DNA of 64,000 bases, from the IMG/VR virus record IMGVR_UViG_3300032289_001637, positions 1 to 64,000 of that record. One strand, given 5' to 3'. The notes below the pieces were generated by a model. It saw nothing but the letters and a program-made list of their open reading frames with translations, did not search any database and was not told the DNA's origin. The DNA comes from a virus. Numbering within the stretch: position 1 is the first letter of the stretch; each line of letters starts with the position of its first letter. The translations under genes and the position numbers were made by a program. This document shows, piece after piece, positions 6,712 through 13,511 of the stretch.

Positions 6712-7082
6712 CTCTCACCCAATTCTCTCCACTATACTCCATTTCTATCCATTATTAATCAATAAATATCATATAATTCATCAGATGTGCTTATATTATA
6801 GTCATTAAAGGCTCTCAGAAGGCTTGTAAGAGACTTTCTTCTGGTTTATATAATCATATGCGAAGCATCATTTAAGACTCTTATATGTCATATAGTTAGT
6901 TATATATATAGTTATGTTTATATAGTGTATATAGTTAATAATCAGAAGATCTTTACTTCCCCCCCGCAAAATTTATAAAGAGGCTTTGCCTCATGTATTG
7001 AATATAGGGGATATTGTTATATATAATATAGTTGCTCATGTTGAGCATGTTTATACTATTTCCGCCGATTTTTTGCGATTTT

Positions 7083-7226
7083 TTATTTTTCGTAATCGCT
7101 GCCAATAGACTCTATGTATGCTTTTTTCTTCTTCTTATCCCAGGAATATCTAACTACATTTACATAGCAGTTAAGTGCTACGAATGCCAGGATTAGCATT
7201 TCAGCTATTGAGTGTGAGAATTTCAT
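7083..7226 (-). CDS. small membrane protein
   Basis: 47 residues: a short N-terminus, one hydrophobic segment (about residues 8-25), then a Lys-rich stretch of five lysines and a polar tail. This predicts one membrane helix with a cytoplasmic basic tail. The ATG at 7226 has a purine-rich AGAAAGATAG upstream. It is the last gene of the minus-strand unit. No family is recognised, and its small size keeps confidence moderate. Confidence 0.5.
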   Translation of the reverse strand: MKFSHSIAEMLILAFVALNCYVNVVRYSWDKKKKKAYIESIGSDYEK

Positions 7227-7272
7227 TTTCTATCTTTCTAATTACGAGCGTCTGCCTCCGACTTATATTGTA

Positions 7273-7674
7273 TCAGGAATTGGCTCTTTTGGCAAGTAGG
7301 GAGTCAAAGTCTTTCTTCTTTGTTCCCCCGTCATATTCCCAGGCATAGCCTTCATTAATCATCTTTTCATTAAGGGAAGTGTCTTCATCATTAATAAATA
7401 GCCAGCCTAAAATACGACCATATTTTTCAGAACTGTCTGGCTTTTCTGTTTGAATAATAATGTCTTCTGCATTTTCAAGTAAATGCTTTAGGTATTCTTT
7501 TACTTCTAGACCAAGTGCTTTTTCTCTAAGATCAGTTGTTCTAGATTCAGGAGTATCAATACCCGCCAATCTTACTCTTTGAGTAAAAGATACGTTAAAT
7601 CCAAGATCAATGTCAACATCAATGGTATCCCCATCAACTATCTTTAATACTTTTTTTACACGGTATTCATACAT
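7273..7674 (-). CDS. thermonuclease (SNase) family nuclease
   Basis: A 133-residue staphylococcal-nuclease-like protein. VDGDTIDVDIDLG (about residues 13-25) carries metal-binding Asp residues. RVRLAGIDTPE (about 33-43) has the first catalytic Arg, and KYGRILGWL (about 85-93) the second. The length fits a bare SNase domain with no signal peptide, so it should act inside the cell, perhaps on host DNA or RNA. A TATAAT at 7684-7689 lies 9 nt before the ATG, which would give a near-leaderless transcript. Confidence 0.88.
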   Translation of the reverse strand: MYEYRVKKVLKIVDGDTIDVDIDLGFNVSFTQRVRLAGIDTPESRTTDLREKALGLEVKEYLKHLLENAEDIIIQTEKPDSSEKYGRILGWLFINDEDTSLNEKMINEGYAWEYDGGTKKKDFDSLLAKRANS

Positions 7675-7706
7675 AACTATTCTATTATATATGTATATTT
7701 CTAAAG

Positions 7707-7779
7707 TCCCCGATAAGAGATTCGAACTCCTGACCTGTAGGGTAGAAACCTATCGCTCTATCCACTGAGCTAATCGGGG
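7707..7779 (-). tRNA. tRNA-Arg(TCT)
   Basis: A 73-nt cloverleaf on the minus strand. The acceptor CCCCGAT pairs with ATCGGGG, D arm GCTC/GAGC, anticodon loop TTTCTAC (anticodon TCT), T arm AGGAG-TTCGAAT-CTCTT, discriminator A, no encoded CCA. It reads AGA, a codon used often in this AT-rich phage but likely rarer in the host. Confidence 0.92.
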
Positions 7780-7844
7780 ATAAGTCAGTTTGCCATGCCA
7801 TTTAACATGTGGGAGTATATGCAACTGACAAACATATACTGCTG

Positions 7845-7917
7845 CTCCCCAACCTAGACTTGAACTAGGAACATTCAAATTAACAGTTTGACGCTCTGCC
7901 AATTGAGCTATTGGGGA
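7845..7917 (-). tRNA. tRNA-Asn(GTT)
   Basis: A 73-nt cloverleaf on the minus strand. The acceptor TCCCCAA pairs with TTGGGGA, D arm GCTC/GAGC, anticodon stem TCAAA/TTTGA with loop CTGTTAA (anticodon GTT), T arm CCTAG-TTCAAGT-CTAGG, discriminator G. It lies 65 nt upstream of tRNA-Arg in the same transcript. Confidence 0.92.
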
Positions 7918-7927
7918 CTATACTGGA

Positions 7928-8056
7928 TTAACGATTTTTAGAGTAACCAGTTTTTCTTTTATTCATAGATCCAGGAGTATTGTATCCACCCCTATTAGGA
8001 ACATTTCTGATTCTAATTTCTAAAGCCTTTGCAACTTTATCGTGATGTTTTCCCAC
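7928..8056 (-). CDS. small basic protein, GTG start
   Basis: 42 residues, very basic (Arg and Lys throughout). It starts at GTG 8056, which overlaps the TAG of the upstream gene (TAGTG), with AAGAAAG as ribosome site. It ends 10 nt before tRNA-Asn. Nucleic-acid binding is possible from its charge. No family recognised. Confidence 0.45.
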   Translation of the reverse strand: MGKHHDKVAKALEIRIRNVPNRGGYNTPGSMNKRKTGYSKNR

Positions 8057-8244
8057 TACTTTTCTTTCTTAGTAGATTCAACAGTTAGCTTAGAATCTTT
8101 TAGATTTTTAATCTCTTCATCTTTTGCCTGTAGTGCTTCGTTTGCCTGTACCTTTAAAATAGCCATTTGAGTTTCATACTGACTAGTAATCTGACCGATA
8201 CGGTTTTGTAATTCTTGAACTACAAGTTCTAATGTGTTTGACAT
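8056..8244 (-). CDS. small coiled-coil protein
   Basis: 62 residues with a heptad-like pattern over most of the length, predicted as one coiled coil with a Lys-rich end. Not recognised. It is coupled upstream to a small membrane-protein gene (TAATG) and downstream to the basic small gene (TAGTG). Confidence 0.6.
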   Translation of the reverse strand: MSNTLELVVQELQNRIGQITSQYETQMAILKVQANEALQAKDEEIKNLKDSKLTVESTKKEK

Positions 8245-8375
8245 TACATTAACCCCTTTCTAAGGATATTTTCTTTTTCTTTTTCTTTAGACTTTTGGTT
8301 TAATACATATTCTTTAATCTCATTAAGAATAAAAAGGTTTGTTACTAATATTGCTAATAAAATAATCTCAGCCAT
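8244..8375 (-). CDS. small membrane protein
   Basis: 43 residues: hydrophobic residues 3-18 form a single N-terminal membrane helix, followed by a charged tail with KEKEKE. The start at 8375 overlaps the end of the thioredoxin gene, and the stop overlaps the next start (TAATG). It could anchor or partner the adjacent coiled-coil protein, but that is speculation. Confidence 0.5.
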   Translation of the reverse strand: MAEIILLAILVTNLFILNEIKEYVLNQKSKEKEKENILRKGLM

Positions 8376-8634
8376 TTTCTGGGAATACTCTCTTTAAAAA
8401 AGCAAATTTAGGCTTTGCTCCAATAATACGATCTACTTCTTTTCCATCTTTTAGAATTACATATGTAGGAACTGATTGAATATTATATTGTTCAACCATG
8501 TCTTTGTTAGAATCAATATCAACTCTTGTAATAGTTAAATCAGAATATTCTTTTTCTACTTCGTCAAGAATTGGATTCATTAGTTTGCATGGACCACACC
8601 ATGTAGCCCAGAAATCAATCACTTCTGTTTTCAC
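8368..8634 (-). CDS. trxA: thioredoxin
   Basis: 88 residues with the thioredoxin active site WCGPC at residues 12-16 and the conserved cis-Pro region (SVPTYVILKDG). I choose the GTG at 8634: it overlaps the upstream TGA (GTGA) and has AAGGA before it. A TTG at 8658 would add eight residues but has no ribosome site. Thioredoxin would supply reducing power for ribonucleotide reduction or support phage enzymes in the cytoplasm. It is the second gene of the unit starting at 8798. Confidence 0.9.
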   Translation of the reverse strand: MKTEVIDFWATWCGPCKLMNPILDEVEKEYSDLTITRVDIDSNKDMVEQYNIQSVPTYVILKDGKEVDRIIGAKPKFAFLKRVFPENG

Positions 8635-8798
8635 TTTTTTTCCTTTGTATACTTCCAAGATGCCATACTAAAGTTAGGCTTAAGTTCTTTTTCAATACCT
8701 TCTGCAATGTCTCTTGCTTCTTCCTCACTCTTTACGCTGTAAAAGAATGATCGTCTTGAGCCACTGGGTTCTTCAATAATAACTTTTAATTTGTCCAT
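8631..8798 (-). CDS. small hypothetical protein (leaderless)
   Basis: 55 residues, not recognised. Its ATG sits exactly 6 nt after the TAAAAT -10 hexamer, so the transcript should begin at the A of the start codon. It overlaps the thioredoxin start by 4 nt, so it leads that operon. Confidence 0.6.
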   Translation of the reverse strand: MDKLKVIIEEPSGSRRSFFYSVKSEEEARDIAEGIEKELKPNFSMASWKYTKEKK

Positions 8799-8804
8799 AT
8801 CTAG

Positions 8805-8833
8805 ATTTTACACCATATCCTTTGTTTTGTCAA
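8805..8833 (-). promoter_or_regulatory. SigA-type leaderless promoter
   Basis: Minus strand: TTGACA (8833-8828), a 17-nt spacer, TAAAAT (8810-8805), then 6 nt to the ATG at 8798. It drives the 8798 gene, thioredoxin, the small genes and probably both tRNAs. A stem-loop element lies 7 nt upstream of the -35. Confidence 0.85.
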
Positions 8834-8840
8834 GTTTAAA

Positions 8841-8866
8841 TGAGCAGTTTTAAATCATACTCAGGA
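8841..8866 (-). other. TGAGCA/TGCTCA stem-loop element, copy 3
   Basis: Minus strand: TCCTGAGTA, then TTTAAAACTGCTCA. This is the same architecture as the other copies, with one change in the 5' arm (TGAGTA pairing TGCTCA through a G-T). It ends 7 nt before the -35 of the promoter at 8805-8833, a position matching copy 4. Confidence 0.55.
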
Positions 8867-8885
8867 TTTTCATATTTTTTAGCTA

Positions 8886-9326
8886 TTACCAAACATCGTA
8901 ATATTCAACATCTGGTCTAGATTCAATTTTTTGTAAAGCAATATTAAGAAGTCCTTCATCAAATCCAACCCCTCTTTCCATTACTTTAACGTTTTCAGAA
9001 AGAGTAAACTGTTTTTTAAATTTTCTTGAACTAATTCCTCTATGGAGATATGTAAACCCATCTTCAGGCTTTTCCTTGCTTTCTCCACTAATTGTTAGAA
9101 TATTGCCTTCTCTATATACTTTTATTTCATCTTCTTTAAATCCAGCAATAGCTAGATGAATTTCATAATCCCAATCATATTCATTTTCAAGCTTTTGCTC
9201 TTCAGAATATTTGATTACATTATATGGAGGGTATGAAGATTCATTTATCATACTGTTTGCCCTGTCAAATAGGCTTTCAAATCCAATCATAAATGGATTG
9301 ATTGTTGACATAGTTGTACTTACCAT
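8886..9326 (-). CDS. small heat-shock protein Hsp20 (IbpA-like)
   Basis: 146 residues. The N-terminal GFESLFD, the YPPYNV block and the alpha-crystallin core (HLAIAGFKEDEIKV, LTISG, YLHRGI, FTLSENV, GLLNIAL) match bacterial IbpA-type small heat-shock proteins almost block for block. It would hold unfolded proteins as an ATP-independent chaperone during virion assembly. The ATG at 9326 has an AAAGGAGC site; an earlier in-frame start at 9371 lies inside the leader. It has its own perfect consensus promoter at 9382-9410. Phage Hsp20 genes are known from cyanophages. Confidence 0.92.
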   Translation of the reverse strand: MVSTTMSTINPFMIGFESLFDRANSMINESSYPPYNVIKYSEEQKLENEYDWDYEIHLAIAGFKEDEIKVYREGNILTISGESKEKPEDGFTYLHRGISSRKFKKQFTLSENVKVMERGVGFDEGLLNIALQKIESRPDVEYYDVW

Positions 9327-9381
9327 TTTTTTGCTCCTTTTAAGCGAGTTAATTACAGTCCCGTTCGGCAACTGCTAGAAT

Positions 9382-9410
9382 ATTATAGCAAAATATAAAA
9401 ATATTGTCAA
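9382..9410 (-). promoter_or_regulatory. perfect-consensus SigA-type promoter for hsp20
   Basis: Minus strand: TTGACA (9410-9405), a 17-nt spacer, TATAAT (9387-9382) preceded by TGC. Both hexamers are perfect and the -10 is extended, making it one of the strongest promoters in the window. A leader of about 50 nt follows. Stem-loop copy 4 lies 8 nt upstream. Confidence 0.92.
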
Positions 9411-9418
9411 GTAGAAAA

Positions 9419-9446
9419 TGAGCAGTTTATGGGGTCATGCTCAGGA
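9419..9446 (-). other. TGAGCA/TGCTCA stem-loop element, copy 4
   Basis: Minus strand: GTCCTGAGCATGA, then CATAAACTGCTCA. TGAGCA (9443-9438) and TGCTCA (9424-9419) pair perfectly. It ends 8 nt upstream of the hsp20 -35 hexamer. The position fits an activator or UP-type site, or a terminator for the upstream gene ending at 9470. Confidence 0.55.
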
Positions 9447-9469
9447 CACTACTTAGCTAAACTAGTAAA

Positions 9470-10009
9470 TTAATACCAGCCCTTTTTCTTGAATGCACTC
9501 CATGCTCCACAAGGGGTCTCATATCGTTTGTCAATATATTTTAGACCCCATTTGATTTGTGTTTCTGGATTTGTTTTCCAATCTGCCCCTGCACTTGCCA
9601 TCTTACTTCCAGGCAGTGCTTGTGGAATACCATAGGCACTTGAGGTTGGGTTGTCAGCAGTATGCCTCCACCCACTCTCACGATTCCATAAATTCACAAG
9701 GCAAGAGTGCTGGTCTTCGCCCCAAGAGTACTTAGACTCCATGTAGGACTTTGCAAAAGCTTGATTAGTTTTTGCAGCAATAGAGCTTGGTCTATTGGAT
9801 CTAGAAGCTTTTTCATTACTTCTAGTTTTTTCTTTTTTCTTTTCTTTTTCAGATGTTGCAAGTTTAGCAATTTCGATACTTCTATCTTCACTGACTCTAC
9901 TTACTACATTTTGCGGTGCATTAGCACTGGTCTGACTGTGGCTTGTTGGTAGGGATGCAATTGCAAGAACCGCAACAAGGGCAATCGGAACCAAGGTTCT
10001 GATACGCAT
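9470..10009 (-). CDS. secreted lytic transglycosylase
   Basis: 179 residues. Residues about 5-25 are a signal peptide or signal anchor. A charged, Lys/Glu/Ser-rich linker (about 45-85) leads to a C-terminal SLT-like domain (about 90-179) with the catalytic Glu in WNRESGW and the SAYGIPQALPG block. This compact C-terminal domain is typical of actinobacterial secreted transglycosylases. It would cut glycan strands from outside the membrane during lysis. The ATG directly follows a promoter at leaderless distance. It stands just downstream of the M23 endopeptidase and holin-like genes. Confidence 0.85.
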   Translation of the reverse strand: MRIRTLVPIALVAVLAIASLPTSHSQTSANAPQNVVSRVSEDRSIEIAKLATSEKEKKKEKTRSNEKASRSNRPSSIAAKTNQAFAKSYMESKYSWGEDQHSCLVNLWNRESGWRHTADNPTSSAYGIPQALPGSKMASAGADWKTNPETQIKWGLKYIDKRYETPCGAWSAFKKKGWY

Positions 10010-10015
10010 CCTTCT

Positions 10016-10044
10016 AGGATAGCATGAAATAGTGACATAATCAA
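10016..10044 (-). promoter_or_regulatory. SigA-type leaderless promoter
   Basis: Minus strand: TTGATT (10044-10039), a 17-nt spacer, TATCCT (10021-10016) with TGC before it, then 6 nt (AGAAGG) to the ATG at 10009. AGAAGG is too close to the ATG to act as a ribosome site, so leaderless initiation is the better reading. Confidence 0.75.
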
Positions 10045-10084
10045 GTTTTTATTATAACAAAATGATAAATAGTTTTATTAAATA

Positions 10085-10107
10085 CAAAAGCCCCTATTTC
10101 TAGGGGC
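10085..10107 (-). terminator. intrinsic terminator after the M23 gene
   Basis: Minus strand: GCCCCTA (10107-10101) pairs with TAGGGGC (10096-10090) across a GAAA loop, followed by TTTT. It ends the lysis transcript before the transglycosylase promoter. Confidence 0.9.
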
Positions 10108-10125
10108 AATTGTTAATTTGATAGA

Positions 10126-10515
10126 TTAAGATGCAAGAATCTTAGCAGGATCAATGTCCTTGCCATCACTCCATCTAATGTTATCTCTCATTTCAAAGTG
10201 AAGATGAGGACCAGAAGAGTTGCCTGTATTACCAGACTCTGCAATATGCTGACCCTTCTTTACTACGTCTCCAGCCTTAACTAGAGCCTTTGAAAGGTGT
10301 GCATAGATTACCCAGCCACCTTCAACTTTTTGGACTAGCTGTGTGCCATAGCTGGCTCCCCAGTTAGCATTTTCAATCTTGCCATCAGCAACAGCAACAA
10401 TGTTTGTGCCTTCTTTACAAGCATAATCTACACCTGTATGGTAGCCTTTTGACCACATTTTTCCAAGCTTCTTGTAAGGTGTTGTAACCTTACCTCCAAC
10501 AATTGGTGAACCCAT
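10126..10515 (-). CDS. M23 family peptidase (endolysin)
   Basis: 129 residues. It is an LytM/M23 zinc endopeptidase with the zinc site H-x3-D (HTGVD, about residues 26-30) and HLHFE (about 104-108), plus the GNTGNSSGPHLH block. It is a bare catalytic domain with no signal peptide, so it needs the neighbouring holin-like proteins to reach the wall. It would cleave peptidoglycan cross-links. The ATG at 10515 has AAAGGAAATG upstream. Confidence 0.92.
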   Translation of the reverse strand: MGSPIVGGKVTTPYKKLGKMWSKGYHTGVDYACKEGTNIVAVADGKIENANWGASYGTQLVQKVEGGWVIYAHLSKALVKAGDVVKKGQHIAESGNTGNSSGPHLHFEMRDNIRWSDGKDIDPAKILAS

Positions 10516-10546
10516 TTAAATCATTTCCTTTTTTTCTATAGAATAA

Positions 10547-10569
10547 GGGAGTCCTTTGTGGGGACTCCC
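10547..10569 (-). terminator. terminator-like hairpin
   Basis: An 8-bp perfect stem (GGGAGTCC facing GGACTCCC, 7-nt loop) lies between the holin-like gene and the M23 gene. On the minus strand it is followed by a weak T-rich tail (TTATTCT). It may give partial read-through and so set the ratio of holin to endolysin. Confidence 0.65.
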
Positions 10570-10591
10570 CTACTATATTATATCCTACTTT

Positions 10592-10906
10592 CTATTCTGC
10601 TTTTTTGTCTACTGAACTAAATGCTGAGTTGATTTCACTTGCACTTAGTTTACCATCATCTAGGAATGCTCTTGCAAGCTTTTCAACAACGGTAGCAACA
10701 CCAAGCGTACCTGCCATAATAACAGCAGTAATGGTATCAATTCCAACTAGGGAACCTGCACCAATAATTGATAGACCAGATGCTGCAAATACTGCAACAA
10801 TTCTGAAGAATATATTCCATAAGTTTGTTACTGCTTTGGAACCAATTATTTCTTCTCCAGTTTCTTTATCAACTATTGTTATGTCTACGTTACTTTTGTT
10901 TGCCAT
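10592..10906 (-). CDS. holin-like membrane protein with EF-hand-like tail
   Basis: 104 residues with two hydrophobic segments (about residues 33-55 and 58-75), followed by DDGKLSASEIN (about 86-96), which resembles an EF-hand or dockerin-type calcium loop. Position between a second small membrane protein and the M23 endolysin suggests a holin. No specific holin family is recognised. The start has AGGAAGAAG upstream and overlaps the preceding gene. Confidence 0.6.
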   Translation of the reverse strand: MANKSNVDITIVDKETGEEIIGSKAVTNLWNIFFRIVAVFAASGLSIIGAGSLVGIDTITAVIMAGTLGVATVVEKLARAFLDDGKLSASEINSAFSSVDKKAE

Positions 10907-11090
10907 CTTCTTCCTCCTTTTCTTCTCTAAAATTCATTGAGAATAGCCATACAGCTAGTGACCACAATATTGCAAAAGCTACTACTGTTTTAGCACTTCC
11001 CTCTAAAACTACCCAAGCTACAAACATACCAAGAAGGGTAAATGTTTGATTTAGTGTTTCACGAATTTTATCTACTATCCATTTTTTCAT
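10890..11090 (-). CDS. small two-helix membrane protein, possible holin
   Basis: 66 residues with two membrane segments (about residues 14-30 and 34-52) and a highly charged C-terminal tail (EEKEEED). Size, topology and charged tail are those of a class II holin or antiholin. It starts after a GGAGGATGAGATA site and overlaps the next holin-like gene by 17 nt. Confidence 0.6.
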   Translation of the reverse strand: MKKWIVDKIRETLNQTFTLLGMFVAWVVLEGSAKTVVAFAILWSLAVWLFSMNFREEKEEEDGKQK

Positions 11091-12637
11091 TATCTCATCC
11101 TCCCTGTTATACTACTTGTTGAAAGTATTTGTGCAGCAATAACTGATGCAACAATTACTTTCTGTGATTCCTCACGTTTTTCTGGTGTCATATCTGCACC
11201 AATATTAGCTACAGCAGTAAGAGCCTTTCCAGGATCTGTAAGTACTGCACCTAAAATTTCTGATGGATTTTCAAATATTTCAAGAGCGTCTGCAACTTCA
11301 GCAAACAAGACTACTCCATTATCAAGCATAACTGGCTGATCATCTGGCAAGTCTTCATAATCAAGACCAAGTTCATCAATTAACTCAATAGATATTGCAT
11401 TACCATCTGCTTGTTCTAAGATAACATCTACAAGCAATTCTTTTTCATCTTCCGTCAAAACTCCATCTTCAGTTAAAGATTCTGAAAGACCAGATACTTC
11501 ATCTTCAGAGATAAATCCATCATTCAAGAAATTATCAATTAACTGTTCTGTCTCAGCATCTGAGATACTGCCACTTTCAGTAAAGTCTTCAACAAATGTA
11601 TTTATTTGTTCACCTGTTGTTTCTGTGATATTATTATCAGATGGAAGATCAATGGATGGAAGATCTGGATCAGGAGATGGACTCTCTTCTGGAATTGGAG
11701 TTAATGATTCTGGAGATGAAATCTCTGGCTCAGGACTTGGGTCTTGAGTTGGCTCAGGTTCTACTGGGGGCAACGGAGATTCTGAGGGAATTAAAGAAGG
11801 GGTTGGACTAGGTGAAGAAGTTTCTGAAGGTTGCACAACAGGTTCTGACGGTTCTGGGCTTGGCTCTGATGGCTGGGGTGACGGCTCTACTGTTGGCTCT
11901 GGTGATTGTGATTGCTGTGGCTCAGGGCTGGCAGTAGGACTTGGCTCAAGTGTTGGCTCAGGTGTTGGCTCAAGTGTTGGCTCAGGTGTTGGCTCAGGTG
12001 TTGGGCTTGGAGTTTCACTAGGAACTACTGGAGGATCTGTAAAGTTTGATGGTGTTGGCTCTGGCTCAACTTCAATTGGAACGCCACCATTAACATCAAA
12101 AGCTGCTTCCATAGGGACAACGGGCTGACCTCTTTCAAACCTTATGGCTCTTCTTGCATCTGCTGGAAGGTCTGTCATTGTAACAATTTCACCATGCCAC
12201 CCACCATTTGAAAACTTAGTTACAACCAATCTCATTTGAGTTAAAGGTCCAGTTGATTGTGGGAATGGTCGAACAGACCACTCTATGCAGAATGAGCTAT
12301 CATTGTATCCGTAAGATGTATAAGCACCTTCTCCAAAAGAAACCCAGTCTTTTCCAGCTATTGATATAGATGGTGTTTGTGGATAGTCCCAATAAGTTCC
12401 ATCTGACTGTCCAAATGTTACAGTTGCGTTGGTGCTATAAAAAATTTGATTGTATTCCGTGCTTCCTAAAGTTAAACTAAAAGGTAAAAGCATTGGAAAT
12501 GATCCATCATCATCTCCAGTAATAGTGGACATGTTACAGACTAATGGAGTGTCTGCTTGGGTAACTGGGGATGCTAAAAACATAGTGCCAATTAGTAATA
12601 TTGGAATTAATAGTAGGTAGGAAAAGATTTTTTTCAA
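11090..12637 (-). CDS. secreted Pro/Ser/Glu-rich protein with EF-hand-like repeats
   Basis: 515 residues. Residues 1-30 form a signal peptide (KKIFSYLLLIPILL..., cut near VTQA). Residues about 31-180 form a beta-rich globular domain containing two Cys. Residues about 195-335 are a low-complexity linker of PEPTPEPS-type repeats. Residues about 340-405 carry three EF-hand-like repeats of the form D/SG-x-I/L-S/T-x-x-E. The last part is helical. It starts at TTG 12637, with GAGGAG 13 nt upstream and a two-codon ATG-CAA-TAA frame in between. It heads the lysis operon and may be cell-surface or virion-displayed; the function is unknown. Confidence 0.65.
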   Translation of the reverse strand: MKKIFSYLLLIPILLIGTMFLASPVTQADTPLVCNMSTITGDDDGSFPMLLPFSLTLGSTEYNQIFYSTNATVTFGQSDGTYWDYPQTPSISIAGKDWVSFGEGAYTSYGYNDSSFCIEWSVRPFPQSTGPLTQMRLVVTKFSNGGWHGEIVTMTDLPADARRAIRFERGQPVVPMEAAFDVNGGVPIEVEPEPTPSNFTDPPVVPSETPSPTPEPTPEPTLEPTPEPTLEPSPTASPEPQQSQSPEPTVEPSPQPSEPSPEPSEPVVQPSETSSPSPTPSLIPSESPLPPVEPEPTQDPSPEPEISSPESLTPIPEESPSPDPDLPSIDLPSDNNITETTGEQINTFVEDFTESGSISDAETEQLIDNFLNDGFISEDEVSGLSESLTEDGVLTEDEKELLVDVILEQADGNAISIELIDELGLDYEDLPDDQPVMLDNGVVLFAEVADALEIFENPSEILGAVLTDPGKALTAVANIGADMTPEKREESQKVIVASVIAAQILSTSSITGRMR

Positions 12638-12678
12638 TTTATTGCATAGACTCCTCGTTAGACGTATCTAACAAATCT

Positions 12679-12684
12679 ATTATA
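12679..12684 (-). promoter_or_regulatory. extended -10 promoter of the lysis operon
   Basis: Minus strand: TGA-TATAAT (hexamer 12684-12679), giving a leader of about 35 nt before the TTG at 12637. No clear -35. Just upstream (about 12722-12740), ACGAC and GTCGT form a small hairpin that may end the glycan operon. Confidence 0.5.
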
Positions 12685-12755
12685 TCATTGTTAATAAACT
12701 AATTAATATAGACAGTTTTACGACTTGTCTAGGTCGTTTCCCATCCTAAGGAAAT

Positions 12756-13511
12756 TTATAAATCTCTAGGAGGAATATTTCTATTTTCAACGGCAAGTAG
12801 CTGACCTCTATGCTCTGCTTTTATATCTTTTCTTACCCAAGTCCCACCATAAGTATCTTCAAATACTTCAACACCAACTCTTCTTTTTAATCTTTCAGCC
12901 ATTGATTGGAATGTTGGATCATCACTTAAATGAAGATATGCATTGTGATACCAGGGTAGGTCATAGAATGCAGGAGAATTAACTAAAAGCATAGCTGCAG
13001 TATTCCAATGCTCTTCAATTCTTGGATTATCACAAACAGCTTTTCCTCTTAGTCCATATGCTGGAACATCTGCACTAACAATTGGATGGTCTACTTCAAA
13101 TAACTTTTCAATAAGTTCTGCAGTTAAAACTGTATCTGAATCAACATACAATATTGCATCATAATAAATATAAAAAATTTCTATTGGTCTTTGTGCAAAC
13201 TCTCTAATTAAATTTCTACCAGTTTCAATCCTTATCAATCTATTTTCAGCAGTTACTTGACTTTTCATATCATTTATTGAGTATGTCCAGAAATCTCCAT
13301 TGACTTCCTTTAAACTATTTAAAACTCTTTCAAAAGGTTCTAGACCTCTGCTATCAAGTTCTAATGCAGTAAAGAATTTTGCATTCGGGAATTTTTCAAT
13401 TATTTGTTTTGAGTTTTCAAGCCATGACATTTCCTCACCCATGTCTGCTTTCCATCCTACAAGCGGTGTACCAATAACAAAGTGTTTGTTGTAATCTATC
13501 TCTTTAAACAT
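12756..13511 (-). CDS. GT-A fold glycosyltransferase
   Basis: 251 residues. The GRNLIREFA block followed by ILYVDSDT (a DxD metal site, about residue 125) is the pattern of phage GT-A glycosyltransferases related to the Anp1 group. A conserved later block (EEHWNTAAMLLVN, GGTWVRKD) supports a complete catalytic domain. The ATG at 13511 has AAGGAG 8 nt upstream; a GTG three codons earlier is less well placed. It is the last gene of the second glycan block and may put a sugar on a virion or host glycan. Confidence 0.75.
   Translation of the reverse strand: MFKEIDYNKHFVIGTPLVGWKADMGEEMSWLENSKQIIEKFPNAKFFTALELDSRGLEPFERVLNSLKEVNGDFWTYSINDMKSQVTAENRLIRIETGRNLIREFAQRPIEIFYIYYDAILYVDSDTVLTAELIEKLFEVDHPIVSADVPAYGLRGKAVCDNPRIEEHWNTAAMLLVNSPAFYDLPWYHNAYLHLSDDPTFQSMAERLKRRVGVEVFEDTYGGTWVRKDIKAEHRGQLLAVENRNIPPRDL

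Larger units (their letters stand above)
6494..7082. other. convergent intergenic region
   Basis: The only long gene-free stretch in the window, between the end of the plus-strand genes and the end of the minus-strand genes. It is very AT-rich, with repeated ATATAGTTA words (about 6890-6945). It also holds a 16-bp direct repeat, a C/G-rich hairpin at 6519-6540, a candidate plus-strand promoter at 6683-6711, a 5-bp hairpin GAGGC/GCCTC at 6980-6992, and a TGCTCA-TGT-TGAGCA palindrome at 7033-7047. No open frame of note is present. It could hold a replication origin or a non-coding RNA; neither is shown. Confidence 0.7.

Noticed and set aside
7085-7097. Minus-strand GATTACGAA as a free-standing iteron
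   Set aside because: It lies inside the last codons of the small membrane-protein gene, so it may be chance. It is counted only as weak support.
8634-8658. Longer thioredoxin from TTG 8658
   Set aside because: The GTG at 8634 overlaps the upstream stop and has AAGGA before it; the TTG has no ribosome site.
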